Positions 1 through 6,460 of a DNA stretch of 6,499 nucleotides are shown piece by piece. The notes under the pieces are model-generated. The model saw nothing but the letters and a program-made list of their open reading frames with translations, was not told the origin of the DNA and ran no database searches. The DNA is taken from contig URYM01000101.1 of assembly GCA_900552095.1 (NCBI GenBank), forward strand, positions 1-6,499, given 5' to 3'. The DNA is from an uncultured Blautia sp. (GTDB taxonomy: Bacteria; Bacillota; Clostridia; Lachnospirales; Lachnospiraceae). The stretch's first letter is position 1, and every line of letters begins with the position of its first letter. The translations under genes and the position numbers were made by a program.

Positions 1-51
1 AGATCTACACGCGTAAGATCGTCGGCAGCGTCAGATGTGTATAAGAGACAG
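1..51 (+). other. Illumina Nextera i5-side adapter (contamination)
   Basis: This is synthetic sequence, not genome. Positions 1-10 (AGATCTACAC) are the end of the P5 oligonucleotide. Positions 11-18 (GCGTAAGA) are an 8-base index that, from memory, matches Nextera i5 index S517. Positions 19-32 (TCGTCGGCAGCGTC) are the Nextera Read 1 adapter. Positions 33-51 (AGATGTGTATAAGAGACAG) are the 19-base Tn5 mosaic end. All parts are present in the correct order with no mismatch to the sequences I know. Genomic DNA begins at 52. The ATG at 35 lies inside the mosaic end and creates a false start for the ftsH fragment. Confidence 0.98.
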
Positions 52-52
52 G

Positions 53-1105
53 ACTCTGAATCAGCTTCTGGCCGAGATGGATGGATTTGATACGTCAAAA
101 GGTATTCTGATCCTGGCGGCTACAAACCGGCCTGAGATCCTGGATCCGGCGCTGCTGCGTCCCGGACGCTTTGACCGGCGGGTTGTGGTTGAACGGCCGG
201 ATCTGAAAGGAAGAGTAAATATTCTGAAGGTACATGCCAAGGATGTGCTTCTGGATGAGACGGTGGATCTGGATGAGATTGCCCTGGCCACATCGGGGGC
301 GGTGGGCTCTGATCTGGCGAACATGATCAATGAGGCGGCGATCCTCGCGGTAAAAAATGGCAGGAAAGCTGTTTCTCAGAAAGATCTTTTTGAGGCAGTG
401 GAAGTTGTACTGGTGGGAAAAGAGAAGAAAGACCGGATCCTGAGTCAGGAAGAGCGGAGAATTGTTTCTTATCATGAGGTGGGACATGCCCTGGTCAGCG
501 CTCTGCAGAAAGATGCGGAGCCGGTACAGAAGATCACCATTGTGCCCAGAACGATGGGAGCGCTGGGCTATGTGATGCAGGTTCCGGAGGAAGAGAAGTA
601 TCTGAATACCAAGAGTGAGCTGGAAGCTATGCTGGTTGGTTTTCTGGGTGGCCGGGCGGCAGAGGAGATCGTCTTTGGCAATGTGACTACCGGAGCGGCC
701 AATGATATAGAGAAGGCGACCAAGGTGGCGAGAGCCATGATCACCCAGTACGGTATGTCTGAGAAGTTTGGACTGATGGGACTGGCAGAGGTGGAGAATC
801 AGTATCTGGGAGGAAGAGCGGCACTCAACTGCGGTGATTCCACGGCCACAGAGATTGACCATGAGGTTATGGAGATGCTGAAACGTGCCTATGAGCAGGC
901 GAAGCAGATGCTCAGTGAGAACCGGGAATGCCTGGATAAGATTGCTGCCTTCCTGATCGAGAAGGAAACGATCACCGGCAAAGAGTTCATGAGGATTTTC
1001 CGGGAGATCAAAGGACTGCCTATTCCGATCGCAGAAGATAAGCAGATTCGTACGCCCAGAGTGATTGAACTGGGGACGGCAGAAGAAGAAAAAAGTGAAG
1101 AGTAG
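53..1105 (+). CDS. ftsH: FtsH ATP-dependent zinc metalloprotease, C-terminal fragment
   Basis: FtsH is a hexameric, membrane-anchored AAA+ protease that unfolds and degrades misfolded membrane proteins and short-lived regulators. Only the C-terminal ~350 residues are here. The fragment begins just after the Walker B region, at [12 protein letters not shown]. It contains the AAA second region of homology ([21 protein letters not shown]) with its arginine fingers, the AAA lid ([12 protein letters not shown]), and the M41 peptidase domain with zinc motif HEVGH. The third zinc ligand is the Asp in [12 protein letters not shown]. The end is a charged tail, EEEKSEE. The N-terminal transmembrane segments, Walker A and Walker B lie beyond the contig edge. 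A reading frame can be opened at ATG 35, but that codon and the residues MCIRD are adapter; the first wholly genomic codon is 53. HEVGH in place of the commoner HEAGH keeps every ligand and fits Lachnospiraceae FtsH as I recall it. The family call is secure; which paralogue it is cannot be told. Confidence 0.96.
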   Translation, partial: TLNQLLAEMDGFDTSKGILILAATNRPEILDPALLRPGRFDRRVVVERPDLKGRVNILKVHAKDVLLDETVDLDEIALATSGAVGSDLANMINEAAILAVKNGRKAVSQKDLFEAVEVVLVGKEKKDRILSQEERRIVSYHEVGHALVSALQKDAEPVQKITIVPRTMGALGYVMQVPEEEKYLNTKSELEAMLVGFLGGRAAEEIVFGNVTTGAANDIEKATKVARAMITQYGMSEKFGLMGLAEVENQYLGGRAALNCGDSTATEIDHEVMEMLKRAYEQAKQMLSENRECLDKIAAFLIEKETITGKEFMRIFREIKGLPIPIAEDKQIRTPRVIELGTAEEEKSEE

Positions 1106-1117
1106 ATAAAAAGAGTG

Positions 1118-1156
1118 CTGCCGGTGTGCCATAACAGGAACCGGCAGTATTTTTTT
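1118..1156 (+). terminator. Rho-independent terminator after ftsH
   Basis: An 8-bp perfect stem, CTGCCGGT (1118-1125) with ACCGGCAG (1140-1147), can be extended outward by G-T and T-A pairs. It encloses a 14-base loop and is followed by a T-rich tract (TATTTTTTT, 1148-1156). It starts 12 bases after the ftsH stop. The large loop makes it less ideal than a tetraloop hairpin, so some read-through into uvrC is plausible. This is inference from structure; no folding energy was computed. Confidence 0.8.
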
Positions 1157-1162
1157 AGGGGG
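1157..1162 (+). promoter_or_regulatory. uvrC ribosome-binding site
   Basis: AGGGGG ends 4 bases before the ATG at 1167, and this is the only good site near that start. It begins on the base after the terminator T-tract, so no room for a promoter remains between terminator and gene. The start is also supported by the family-typical N-terminus [20 protein letters not shown]. Confidence 0.7.
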
Positions 1163-1166
1163 ATAT

Positions 1167-3014
1167 ATGTTTGTAATTGAGGATGAATTAAAAAAACTGC
1201 CTGCCAGACCGGGGGTTTATATTATGCACGGGGAGCAGGATGAAATCATTTATGTGGGAAAGGCGGTCAGCCTGAAAAACAGGGTGCGCCAGTATTTTCA
1301 GACCAGCAGGAACAAAGGCGTGAAGATTGAACAGATGGTGACGCATATTCAGCGCTTTGAGTATATCGTGACAGATTCGGAACTGGAGGCGCTGGTACTG
1401 GAATGTAATCTGATCAAGGAACACCGGCCGAAATACAATACCATGCTGAAGGATGACAAGAGTTATCCTTTTATCAAGGTTACAGTGCAGGAAGATTTTC
1501 CGCGTATTCTCTTTGCCCGGCAGATGCGGAAGGATAAAGCAAAATATTTTGGACCCTATACCAGTTCCGGAGCTGTGAAAGAGTCCATAGAACTGATACG
1601 AAAGCTGTATCAGATCCGCAACTGCAGCAGAAATCTGCCGCGGGATACCGGCAAAGAACGCCCCTGCCTGTATTATCATATTCACCAGTGTCAGGCACCC
1701 TGTCAGGGATATATCAGCCGGGAAGCTTACCGGGAAAATGTACATCGGGCGCTGGACTTTCTGAATGGAGATGTGAAAGAAGTCGTCCGGGATCTGCAGG
1801 AAAAGATGGAGAAGGCTTCAGGGGAGCTGCGGTTTGAGGAAGCTTCAGAGTACCGCGATATGATTCAGAATATACGCAGGATCACAGAACGCCAGAAAAT
1901 TACCGGAAGCGACGGGGAAGATAAGGATGTGATCGCAGCGGCGATAGATGGACAGGATGCGGTGGCGCAGGTCTTCTTTATCCGTGGGGGTAAACTGATC
2001 GGACGGGAACATTTTTATCTCAGAATCGCCTATGGGGATTCCAGAAGTCAGGTAATGCAGGAGTTTCTGAAGCAATTTTATGCGGGGACACCGTTTATTC
2101 CCAGGGAGATCATGCTGCAGACAGAGATTCAGGATCGGGAGATTCTGGAGGAATGGCTGGGCAGGAGGCGCGGACAGAAGGTTCACATCCGGGTGCCGCA
2201 GAAGGGAATGAAGGAGAAGCTGGTAGAGCTGGCCTCTCAGAATGCAGAGATGGTTCTGGCTCAGGACAGAGAACGGATCAAGCGGGAGGAAGGCAGGACG
2301 ATCGGCGCGATGAAAGAGATTGCCACCCTTTTGGGGCTTCCGGCAGTCAGCCGGGTGGAAGCCTTCGATATTTCCAATATCAGTGGCTTTCAGTCTGTGG
2401 GATCCATGGTTGTCTATGAAAAGGGAAAACCGAAGCGCAGTGATTACCGGAAATTTCGGATTAAATCGGTACAGGGGGCAAATGATTATGCCAGCATGGA
2501 AGAAGTTTTGACCCGGCGGTTCACCCGGGGACTGGAAGAGCAGGAGGAGGCCGAAAGCTGTGGGGGCTTCTGCCAGTTCCCTGATCTGATCATGATGGAT
2601 GGTGGAAGGGGACAGGTGAATATTGCGCTGGAAGTTCTGGACAGGTTAAAGCTGTCCATACCGGTCTGCGGCATGGTAAAAGATGACAAACATCGCACGA
2701 GAGGCCTCTATTTTAATAATGAGGAGATTCCCATTGATCATGCCAGTGAAGGATTTAAACTGATTACCAGAATTCAGGATGAAGCTCATCGGTTTGCTAT
2801 TGAGTATCATCGCCTTCTGAGGAGCAAAGGTCAGGTACATTCCATCTTGGATGATATTCCCGGGGTGGGGCCGGCGAGAAGAAAAGGTCTGATGAAAAAA
2901 TTTCAGTCTCTGGATGCCCTGCGGGAAGCGTCTGTGGAAGAACTTGCCGGGGCACCCTCGATGAATCTGGACAGCGCCCGTAAAGTTTATCACTTTTTCC
3001 ACGGCGATGATTGA
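1167..3014 (+). CDS. uvrC: UvrC, excinuclease ABC subunit C
   Basis: UvrC is the dual nuclease of nucleotide excision repair. After UvrA and UvrB mark a lesion, it cuts 3' and then 5' of the damage. The 615-residue length is normal and the gene looks intact. The N-terminal GIY-YIG domain (about 14-92, 3' incision) shows GVY at 16-18, YVGK at 29-32, Arg39 and Asn91. Cys153, Cys167, Cys175 and Cys179 match the spacing of the four cysteines reported to bind a [4Fe-4S] cluster in E. coli UvrC. The UVR motif that contacts UvrB lies at about 205-238. The RNase H-like domain (5' incision) keeps Asp401 (EAFDIS), Asp440 (GANDYAS), Asp478 (MMDGGRGQ) and His541 (DEAHR). Tandem helix-hairpin-helix DNA-binding motifs close the protein (about 558-612, [14 protein letters not shown]). 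No LexA-like operator was seen upstream. Its transcription source is unclear because a terminator directly precedes it. Placement next to hprK is common in Clostridia, as I recall. Confidence 0.98.
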   Translation: MFVIEDELKKLPARPGVYIMHGEQDEIIYVGKAVSLKNRVRQYFQTSRNKGVKIEQMVTHIQRFEYIVTDSELEALVLECNLIKEHRPKYNTMLKDDKSYPFIKVTVQEDFPRILFARQMRKDKAKYFGPYTSSGAVKESIELIRKLYQIRNCSRNLPRDTGKERPCLYYHIHQCQAPCQGYISREAYRENVHRALDFLNGDVKEVVRDLQEKMEKASGELRFEEASEYRDMIQNIRRITERQKITGSDGEDKDVIAAAIDGQDAVAQVFFIRGGKLIGREHFYLRIAYGDSRSQVMQEFLKQFYAGTPFIPREIMLQTEIQDREILEEWLGRRRGQKVHIRVPQKGMKEKLVELASQNAEMVLAQDRERIKREEGRTIGAMKEIATLLGLPAVSRVEAFDISNISGFQSVGSMVVYEKGKPKRSDYRKFRIKSVQGANDYASMEEVLTRRFTRGLEEQEEAESCGGFCQFPDLIMMDGGRGQVNIALEVLDRLKLSIPVCGMVKDDKHRTRGLYFNNEEIPIDHASEGFKLITRIQDEAHRFAIEYHRLLRSKGQVHSILDDIPGVGPARRKGLMKKFQSLDALREASVEELAGAPSMNLDSARKVYHFFHGDD

Positions 3015-3039
3015 AGAAAAAGAGGGGCTGTGGTATGAT
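3011..3039 (+). promoter_or_regulatory. Predicted sigma-A promoter for hprK
   Basis: TTGAAG (3011-3016) as -35 and TATGAT (3034-3039) as -10 are separated by exactly 17 bases. The -10 is preceded by TGG, giving an extended -10 element (TGnTATGAT). The -35 overlaps the uvrC stop codon (3012-3014). Transcription would start near 3046, leaving a leader of about 35 bases before the ATG at 3081. This would let hprK and the glucokinase be expressed independently of uvrC. Based on consensus matching by eye only. Confidence 0.6.
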
Positions 3040-3067
3040 AAAAACAGTATAAAATGACTGCCAAGAT

Positions 3068-3074
3068 AAAGGAG
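3068..3074 (+). promoter_or_regulatory. hprK ribosome-binding site (decides the start)
   Basis: AAAGGAG lies 6 bases upstream of the ATG at 3081. The alternative in-frame ATG at 3054 has only an A-rich stretch without a purine-rich Shine-Dalgarno match upstream, and would sit about 8 bases from the predicted transcription start. The site therefore favours 3081 and a 310-residue protein. Confidence 0.85.
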
Positions 3075-3080
3075 AAGCGT

Positions 3081-4013
3081 ATGAAAACGGTAGAGTTGAG
3101 CAAACTGGCGGAGGAAATGGATCTTAAGAATCTGACTCCTGAAGTGGATATGAGCGGAGTGAAGGTAACTACTCCTGAGATTAACAGACCGGCCCTGCAG
3201 CTGACAGGATATCTGGAACATTTTGAAGCAACCCGGGTGCAGATTATCGGATATGTGGAATTTTCCTATCTTCAGCATCTGGATCGGGAAGCCAGAGAAA
3301 CTGCGTTTGAGCGCCTGGTCTCCGAGAATATTCCCTGTGTGATTTTTACAACCCAGATGGTGCCGGATCAGGATCTTCTGGAACTGGCAAAAAAGCATAA
3401 AGTTTCTGTTTTCAGCACAGAGAAGACGACCTCTTCTTTTATGGCTGAGATTATTCGCTGGCTGGGTGTGCAGCTGGCACCGATGATTTCCATTCACGGT
3501 GTGCTGGTAGATGTATACGGAGAAGGCGTTCTGATCATGGGAGAGAGCGGGATCGGAAAGAGCGAAGCCGCCCTGGAACTGATCAAAAGAGGACACCGCC
3601 TTGTCAGCGATGATGTGGTGGAGATCAGCCGTGTCAGCGATGTGACACTGGTGGGAACTGCCCCGGATATTACCCGGCACTTTATTGAACTTCGGGGAAT
3701 CGGCATTATCGATGTAAAGACGCTGTTCGGTGTGGAGAGTGTGAAGAATACCCAGACGATCGATCTGGTGATCAAGCTGGAAGAATGGGACAGAGATAAG
3801 GAGTATGACCGCCTCGGACTGGAGGAGGAGTACATTGAGTTCCTGGGTAATAAAGTAGTCTGTCATTCCCTTCCGATCCGCCCGGGACGAAATCTGGCGG
3901 TGATCGTGGAGTCTGCGGCAGTCAACCACAGACAGAAGAAGATGGGATACAATGCGGCAAAAGAGCTGTATAATCGGGTACAGGCAAATCTGTTTAAGAA
4001 AAGAGAGGAATAA
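3081..4013 (+). CDS. hprK: HPr kinase/phosphorylase (HprK/P)
   Basis: This cytosolic bifunctional enzyme phosphorylates Ser46 of the phosphotransferase carrier HPr using ATP or pyrophosphate, and removes it again by phosphorolysis. HPr-Ser46-P is the corepressor for CcpA, so the enzyme is the sensor of carbon catabolite repression in Firmicutes. Started at 3081 the protein has 310 residues, the same length as B. subtilis HprK by my recall. The N-terminal domain (about 1-130) is followed by the kinase core: IHGVLVDVYG with His139, the P-loop GESGIGKS (154-161), SDDVVEI with Asp177 and Asp178, the HprK signature IELRGIGIIDVKTLFG (202-217) and RPGRNLA (267-273). All are intact. An upstream in-frame ATG at 3054 would add MTAKIKEKR, but it lacks a ribosome-binding site. 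The gene has its own predicted promoter 66 bases after uvrC ends and is coupled to the glucokinase that follows. Confidence 0.97.
   Translation: MKTVELSKLAEEMDLKNLTPEVDMSGVKVTTPEINRPALQLTGYLEHFEATRVQIIGYVEFSYLQHLDREARETAFERLVSENIPCVIFTTQMVPDQDLLELAKKHKVSVFSTEKTTSSFMAEIIRWLGVQLAPMISIHGVLVDVYGEGVLIMGESGIGKSEAALELIKRGHRLVSDDVVEISRVSDVTLVGTAPDITRHFIELRGIGIIDVKTLFGVESVKNTQTIDLVIKLEEWDRDKEYDRLGLEEEYIEFLGNKVVCHSLPIRPGRNLAVIVESAAVNHRQKKMGYNAAKELYNRVQANLFKKREE
4002..4010 (+). promoter_or_regulatory. Glucokinase ribosome-binding site inside hprK
   Basis: AGAGAGGAA occupies the last codons of hprK (encoding the REE end), directly before the hprK stop TAA at 4011-4013 and 6 bases before the glucokinase ATG at 4017. 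This arrangement suggests translational coupling, with ribosomes finishing hprK re-initiating on the next gene. Confidence 0.8.
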
Positions 4014-4016
4014 AAA

Positions 4017-4970
4017 ATGGGCAATTATTGTTTCGGCGTAGATGTGGGAGGCACAACCGTAAAATGCGGACTGTTCCGGACAGACGGGACTTTGCTGGAA
4101 AAGTGGGAGATTCCCACCAGAGTGGAAGACGGAGGAAAGAATATCATCGGAGACATCGGTGCGGCTCTTCTGGAGAAGATGGAGGAGAAGAAACTGAACC
4201 GGGAAGATCTGGTCGGGATAGGGATGGGAGTTCCCGGGCCGGTAGATCAGAATGGTGTGGTGCCGGGAGCGGTGAATCTTCACTGGGGCAGAAAGGATCT
4301 GCCTGCAGAACTGGGCGGACTGACAGGGCTTCCGGTGTGGGCCGGCAATGATGCCAATGTGGCAGCTCTTGGCGAGATGTGGAAAGGCGGCGGCGCCGGA
4401 ACAAAGAATTTGATTCTGGCTACTCTGGGAACCGGCGTGGGCGGCGGAATCATTGTAAATGGGCATATTGTGACCGGAAGTCATGGAGCCGGCGGAGAGA
4501 TCGGACACTGCCGGGTCAATCGTCACGAAGAGGAAGCCTGCAACTGTGGAAATAAGGGATGTCTGGAGCAGTATGCTTCAGCCACGGGAATTGCCCGGCT
4601 GGCAAGAAGAAAGCTGAAAAGTTCCGGGAACGCTTCTGTGCTGCGTGATATGGATCCGGAGAAGATTACGGCTAAAGATGTGTTTGATGCCTGCAAGGCA
4701 GGGGATTCCCTGGCAGTCCAGGTGATTGATCAGTTTGCCGGCTATCTGGGCAATGCGCTTGCTGTTTTTGCGACCGTTGTGGATCCGGAAGTAATCGTTC
4801 TGGGCGGCGGTGTGTCAAAGGCGGGTGACCTACTGATCGAAGTTGTAAAAAAAGTGTTCCGGGAAGATGCTTTTTATGTGTCAAAGGAGATTCCCATCGT
4901 ACTGGCAAAATTAGGAAACGATGCGGGAATTTACGGGGCAGCAAAGCTGGCCATTGATGGAAATTCATAA
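4017..4970 (+). CDS. glcK: ROK-family glucokinase
   Basis: Predicted cytosolic ATP-dependent glucokinase making glucose-6-phosphate from free glucose released from disaccharides or taken up without the phosphotransferase system. The 317-residue protein is full length for the family. It shows the N-terminal phosphate-binding loop DVGGTTVKCG (9-18), the sugar-binding and catalytic pair Asn111-Asp112 (AGNDANVAALGE), a glycine-rich ATP segment LGTGVGGGII (137-146), the sugar-contacting EIGH (161-164), and the ROK zinc site formed by His164 with Cys175, Cys177 and Cys182 (CNCGNKGCLE). A second glycine-rich nucleotide motif, VLGGGVSKAG, is at 261-270. There is no N-terminal helix-turn-helix, so it is a kinase and not a ROK repressor. 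It starts 3 bases after hprK and is almost certainly co-transcribed with it. Glucose is the likeliest substrate by similarity, but other hexoses such as N-acetylmannosamine cannot be excluded from motifs alone. Confidence 0.93.
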   Translation: MGNYCFGVDVGGTTVKCGLFRTDGTLLEKWEIPTRVEDGGKNIIGDIGAALLEKMEEKKLNREDLVGIGMGVPGPVDQNGVVPGAVNLHWGRKDLPAELGGLTGLPVWAGNDANVAALGEMWKGGGAGTKNLILATLGTGVGGGIIVNGHIVTGSHGAGGEIGHCRVNRHEEEACNCGNKGCLEQYASATGIARLARRKLKSSGNASVLRDMDPEKITAKDVFDACKAGDSLAVQVIDQFAGYLGNALAVFATVVDPEVIVLGGGVSKAGDLLIEVVKKVFREDAFYVSKEIPIVLAKLGNDAGIYGAAKLAIDGNS

Positions 4971-4995
4971 GAGGAAAAACAGATACAGAAGTCAG

Positions 4996-5049
4996 AGAAG
5001 GAGAGAAGCTCCGCGGATCAGTTAAGATCTGCGGAGCTTCTCTCCTTCT
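4996..5049. terminator. Long hairpin between convergent genes, probable bidirectional terminator
   Basis: The arms 4997-5019 and 5026-5048 form a 23-bp stem with 22 Watson-Crick pairs and one G-T pair, around a 6-base loop AGTTAA. An outer A-T pair (4996/5049) extends it. It starts 26 bases after the glucokinase stop and ends 19 bases before the stop of the opposing PBP gene at 5068. Such symmetry suits termination from both sides. On the + strand the downstream tract is only CTTCTT then ATGG, and on the - strand the run of five T comes well past the stem, so neither side has a classic U-tract. Stem length may compensate; transcripts running through from either side would form a long duplex. 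Confidence 0.75.
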
Positions 5050-5067
5050 TATGGTAAGAACAGGGGA

Positions 5068-6459
5068 TCAATCTTCCCCGTCTTCTGTATCATTTCCCTC
5101 GTCCGGCTTGGAAGGCTGTTCCGGTTCCTTATCAGGAGCCTTTGTAGGTTCCGGCGTCGGTTTGGTCAGCTGGTTTCCATTTTCGTCGGTTTCCGGAGCC
5201 GGGGTAGCGCTGGGAGTCGGAGTCGGCGTGGGCGCTACGTAGTGCTGAGTACACCGCGTTTTTGGAACATTGGACTGATCAAAGTACTCGGTAATGCTCT
5301 TGCAGCCCTTTCCGGCCAGAAGTCCGGATTCACTGCACACAGTTGCCTGTTTCACAGAGGAAGGAGGTTCAAAGCCGGGATCTTCCAGTCCGGCATGGAT
5401 CCGCTCCATCACATTGTGCCACAGCGTCTGGTGATAACTCCGATAGGTTCCGGTGTTGGGAAGCGTCTCATCGCTGTCGTAACCGGCCCAGACAGAACAG
5501 GTATAATAGGGAGTGAACCCTGCAAACCACAGGTCGGTGGAGCTGTTTGTTGTACCGGTTTTTCCGGCCACTGTCATGTTGGACAGCTGAAGATTGCGGC
5601 CGGTACCCTTGGTCACAACATCTTCCATGGCGCTCGTCAGAAGAAAAGCGGTGCTTTCTTTAAATACAGTCGTTGTCTTGGGTGTATTATCAATGATCAC
5701 GTTGCCGTCTTTGTCAAGGATCTTCGTGTAGAAAATCGGTTCTGTATAAACTCCTTTGTTGGCGATTGCTGCATAGGCCGCGGTCAGTTCCAGGTTTGTC
5801 ACACCGTAGGTAAGACCGCCCAGAGCAGTGGGCTGCTGTACATCGGAGAAGACCTGGCCGTTGATCACTTCCTGATCTACCAGGTGTTTGAATCCCAGAT
5901 CCAGAAGATAGTTGAAACCGACCCGGGGGGTGATCTCGGTAAAACATTTTACAGCCACCACGTTGATGGACTGTTCGATCGCATAGCGGATCGTTGTATT
6001 TCCGTGGTAAGAATTCTGCCAGTTGTGTACAGGACGGCCGTTTTCATATTTATAGGGCTCGTCCACATAAGTAGTTGCCAGAGTCTTGTTGGCATAATCA
6101 AGAGCCGGACCATAGGTGGATAAGATCTTAAAAGTAGAACCAGGCTGTCGGGGACTGTCAGTCGCTCTGTTTAAAGCCAGGTTTGCAGTTTTTTCTCCGC
6201 GTCCGCCCACGATTCCCTTTACATATCCGGTTTTCTGATCAATGACGGTCATGGAAGACTGGGGCTGGGGAGCAAAGGAAATACGCTCGGCCCTGATAGA
6301 ATCGCCTTCTTCCAGAATCGCTGCCTTATAGGCATCCACTGCGGCAACTGCTTCCTCTTCGGAATCAAAAAGGAAGTCGAATTCCGGATCTGTTGTCTCC
6401 CGGAAATATTTCCGCATCATTTCACGGCTGTAGTTGACAACTTCACCGTCAGCCTTATC
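5068..6459 (-). CDS. Class A penicillin-binding protein, transpeptidase domain and C-terminal tail (N-terminus missing)
   Basis: This protein cross-links peptidoglycan stem peptides outside the membrane; full-length class A PBPs also polymerise glycan strands. Only the C-terminal ~463 residues are here. Counting from the false start at 6489, the catalytic motifs are Ser118-x-x-Lys121 (RQPGSTFK), Ser174-Ile-Asn176 (EQSINV) and Lys310-Thr-Gly312 (AGKTGTT), all intact. The lead-in MTVIDQKTGYVKGIVGG and RQPGSTFK are typical of class A (PBP1A/PonA type), while the linker before them suggests that the glycosyltransferase domain and membrane anchor lie off the contig. After the domain come three cysteines (385, 396, 413), then a Pro/Thr-rich tail ending in acidic DEGNDTEDGED. 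A GTG at 6489 opens a longer frame, but MGSEMCIRDR is adapter; native codons begin at 6459. The gene converges on the hprK-glucokinase pair and its promoter is not in the window. Confidence 0.95.
   Translation of the reverse strand, partial: DKADGEVVNYSREMMRKYFRETTDPEFDFLFDSEEEAVAAVDAYKAAILEEGDSIRAERISFAPQPQSSMTVIDQKTGYVKGIVGGRGEKTANLALNRATDSPRQPGSTFKILSTYGPALDYANKTLATTYVDEPYKYENGRPVHNWQNSYHGNTTIRYAIEQSINVVAVKCFTEITPRVGFNYLLDLGFKHLVDQEVINGQVFSDVQQPTALGGLTYGVTNLELTAAYAAIANKGVYTEPIFYTKILDKDGNVIIDNTPKTTTVFKESTAFLLTSAMEDVVTKGTGRNLQLSNMTVAGKTGTTNSSTDLWFAGFTPYYTCSVWAGYDSDETLPNTGTYRSYHQTLWHNVMERIHAGLEDPGFEPPSSVKQATVCSESGLLAGKGCKSITEYFDQSNVPKTRCTQHYVAPTPTPTPSATPAPETDENGNQLTKPTPEPTKAPDKEPEQPSKPDEGNDTEDGED
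5191..5238 (-). repeat. Pro-Thr repeat tract in the PBP tail
   Basis: The coding strand encodes VAPTPTPTPSATPAPE from imperfect 6-base Pro-Thr units, visible on the + strand as repeated GGAGTC and GGCGTG words around 5212-5232. It begins the low-complexity extracellular tail (about residues 418-473), which continues as TKPTPEPTKAPDKEPEQPSKP. Such tails on Gram-positive PBPs probably act as flexible spacers in the cell wall; that role is inferred. Confidence 0.75.
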
Positions 6460-6460
6460 T

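Noticed and set aside
33..51. Tn5 mosaic end as evidence of a natural transposon
   Set aside because: It is joined to P5, index and Read 1 adapter sequence, and its partner at the other end is joined to Read 2 adapter. This is library chemistry; no transposase gene is present.
95..1132. 345-codon minus-strand frame opposite ftsH
   Set aside because: It is antisense to clear FtsH coding sequence, with low-complexity His/Arg/Leu-rich translation, and its start falls inside the ftsH terminator stem region. No independent support.
3054..3080. Upstream ATG as the hprK start
   Set aside because: No Shine-Dalgarno precedes it, whereas AAAGGAG precedes the ATG at 3081. The shorter protein matches the usual HprK length.
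2646..4526. 626-codon open frame on the minus strand across uvrC, hprK and the glucokinase
   Set aside because: It lies antisense to three genes with complete, intact catalytic motifs. Its translation is rich in His, Ser, Leu and Gln with no recognisable domain, and it crosses gene boundaries. It is a shadow frame.
5051..5242. Small plus-strand frame starting right after the long hairpin, Gly/Val/Ser-rich
   Set aside because: Its repetitive GVGVGVG composition is the antisense of the PBP Pro-Thr codons. The ATG follows a pyrimidine tract with no ribosome-binding site.
5242..6123. 293-codon plus-strand frame opposite the PBP gene
   Set aside because: The PBP frame has all three transpeptidase motifs in the right order. 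The plus-strand translation resembles no family I recognise and has no ribosome-binding site.
52..6460. A novel defence, mobile or biosynthetic system
   Set aside because: Every gene belongs to a well-known housekeeping family, intergenic gaps are under 100 bases, and there are no direct-repeat arrays, integrase genes, tRNA genes or compositional breaks visible by eye.
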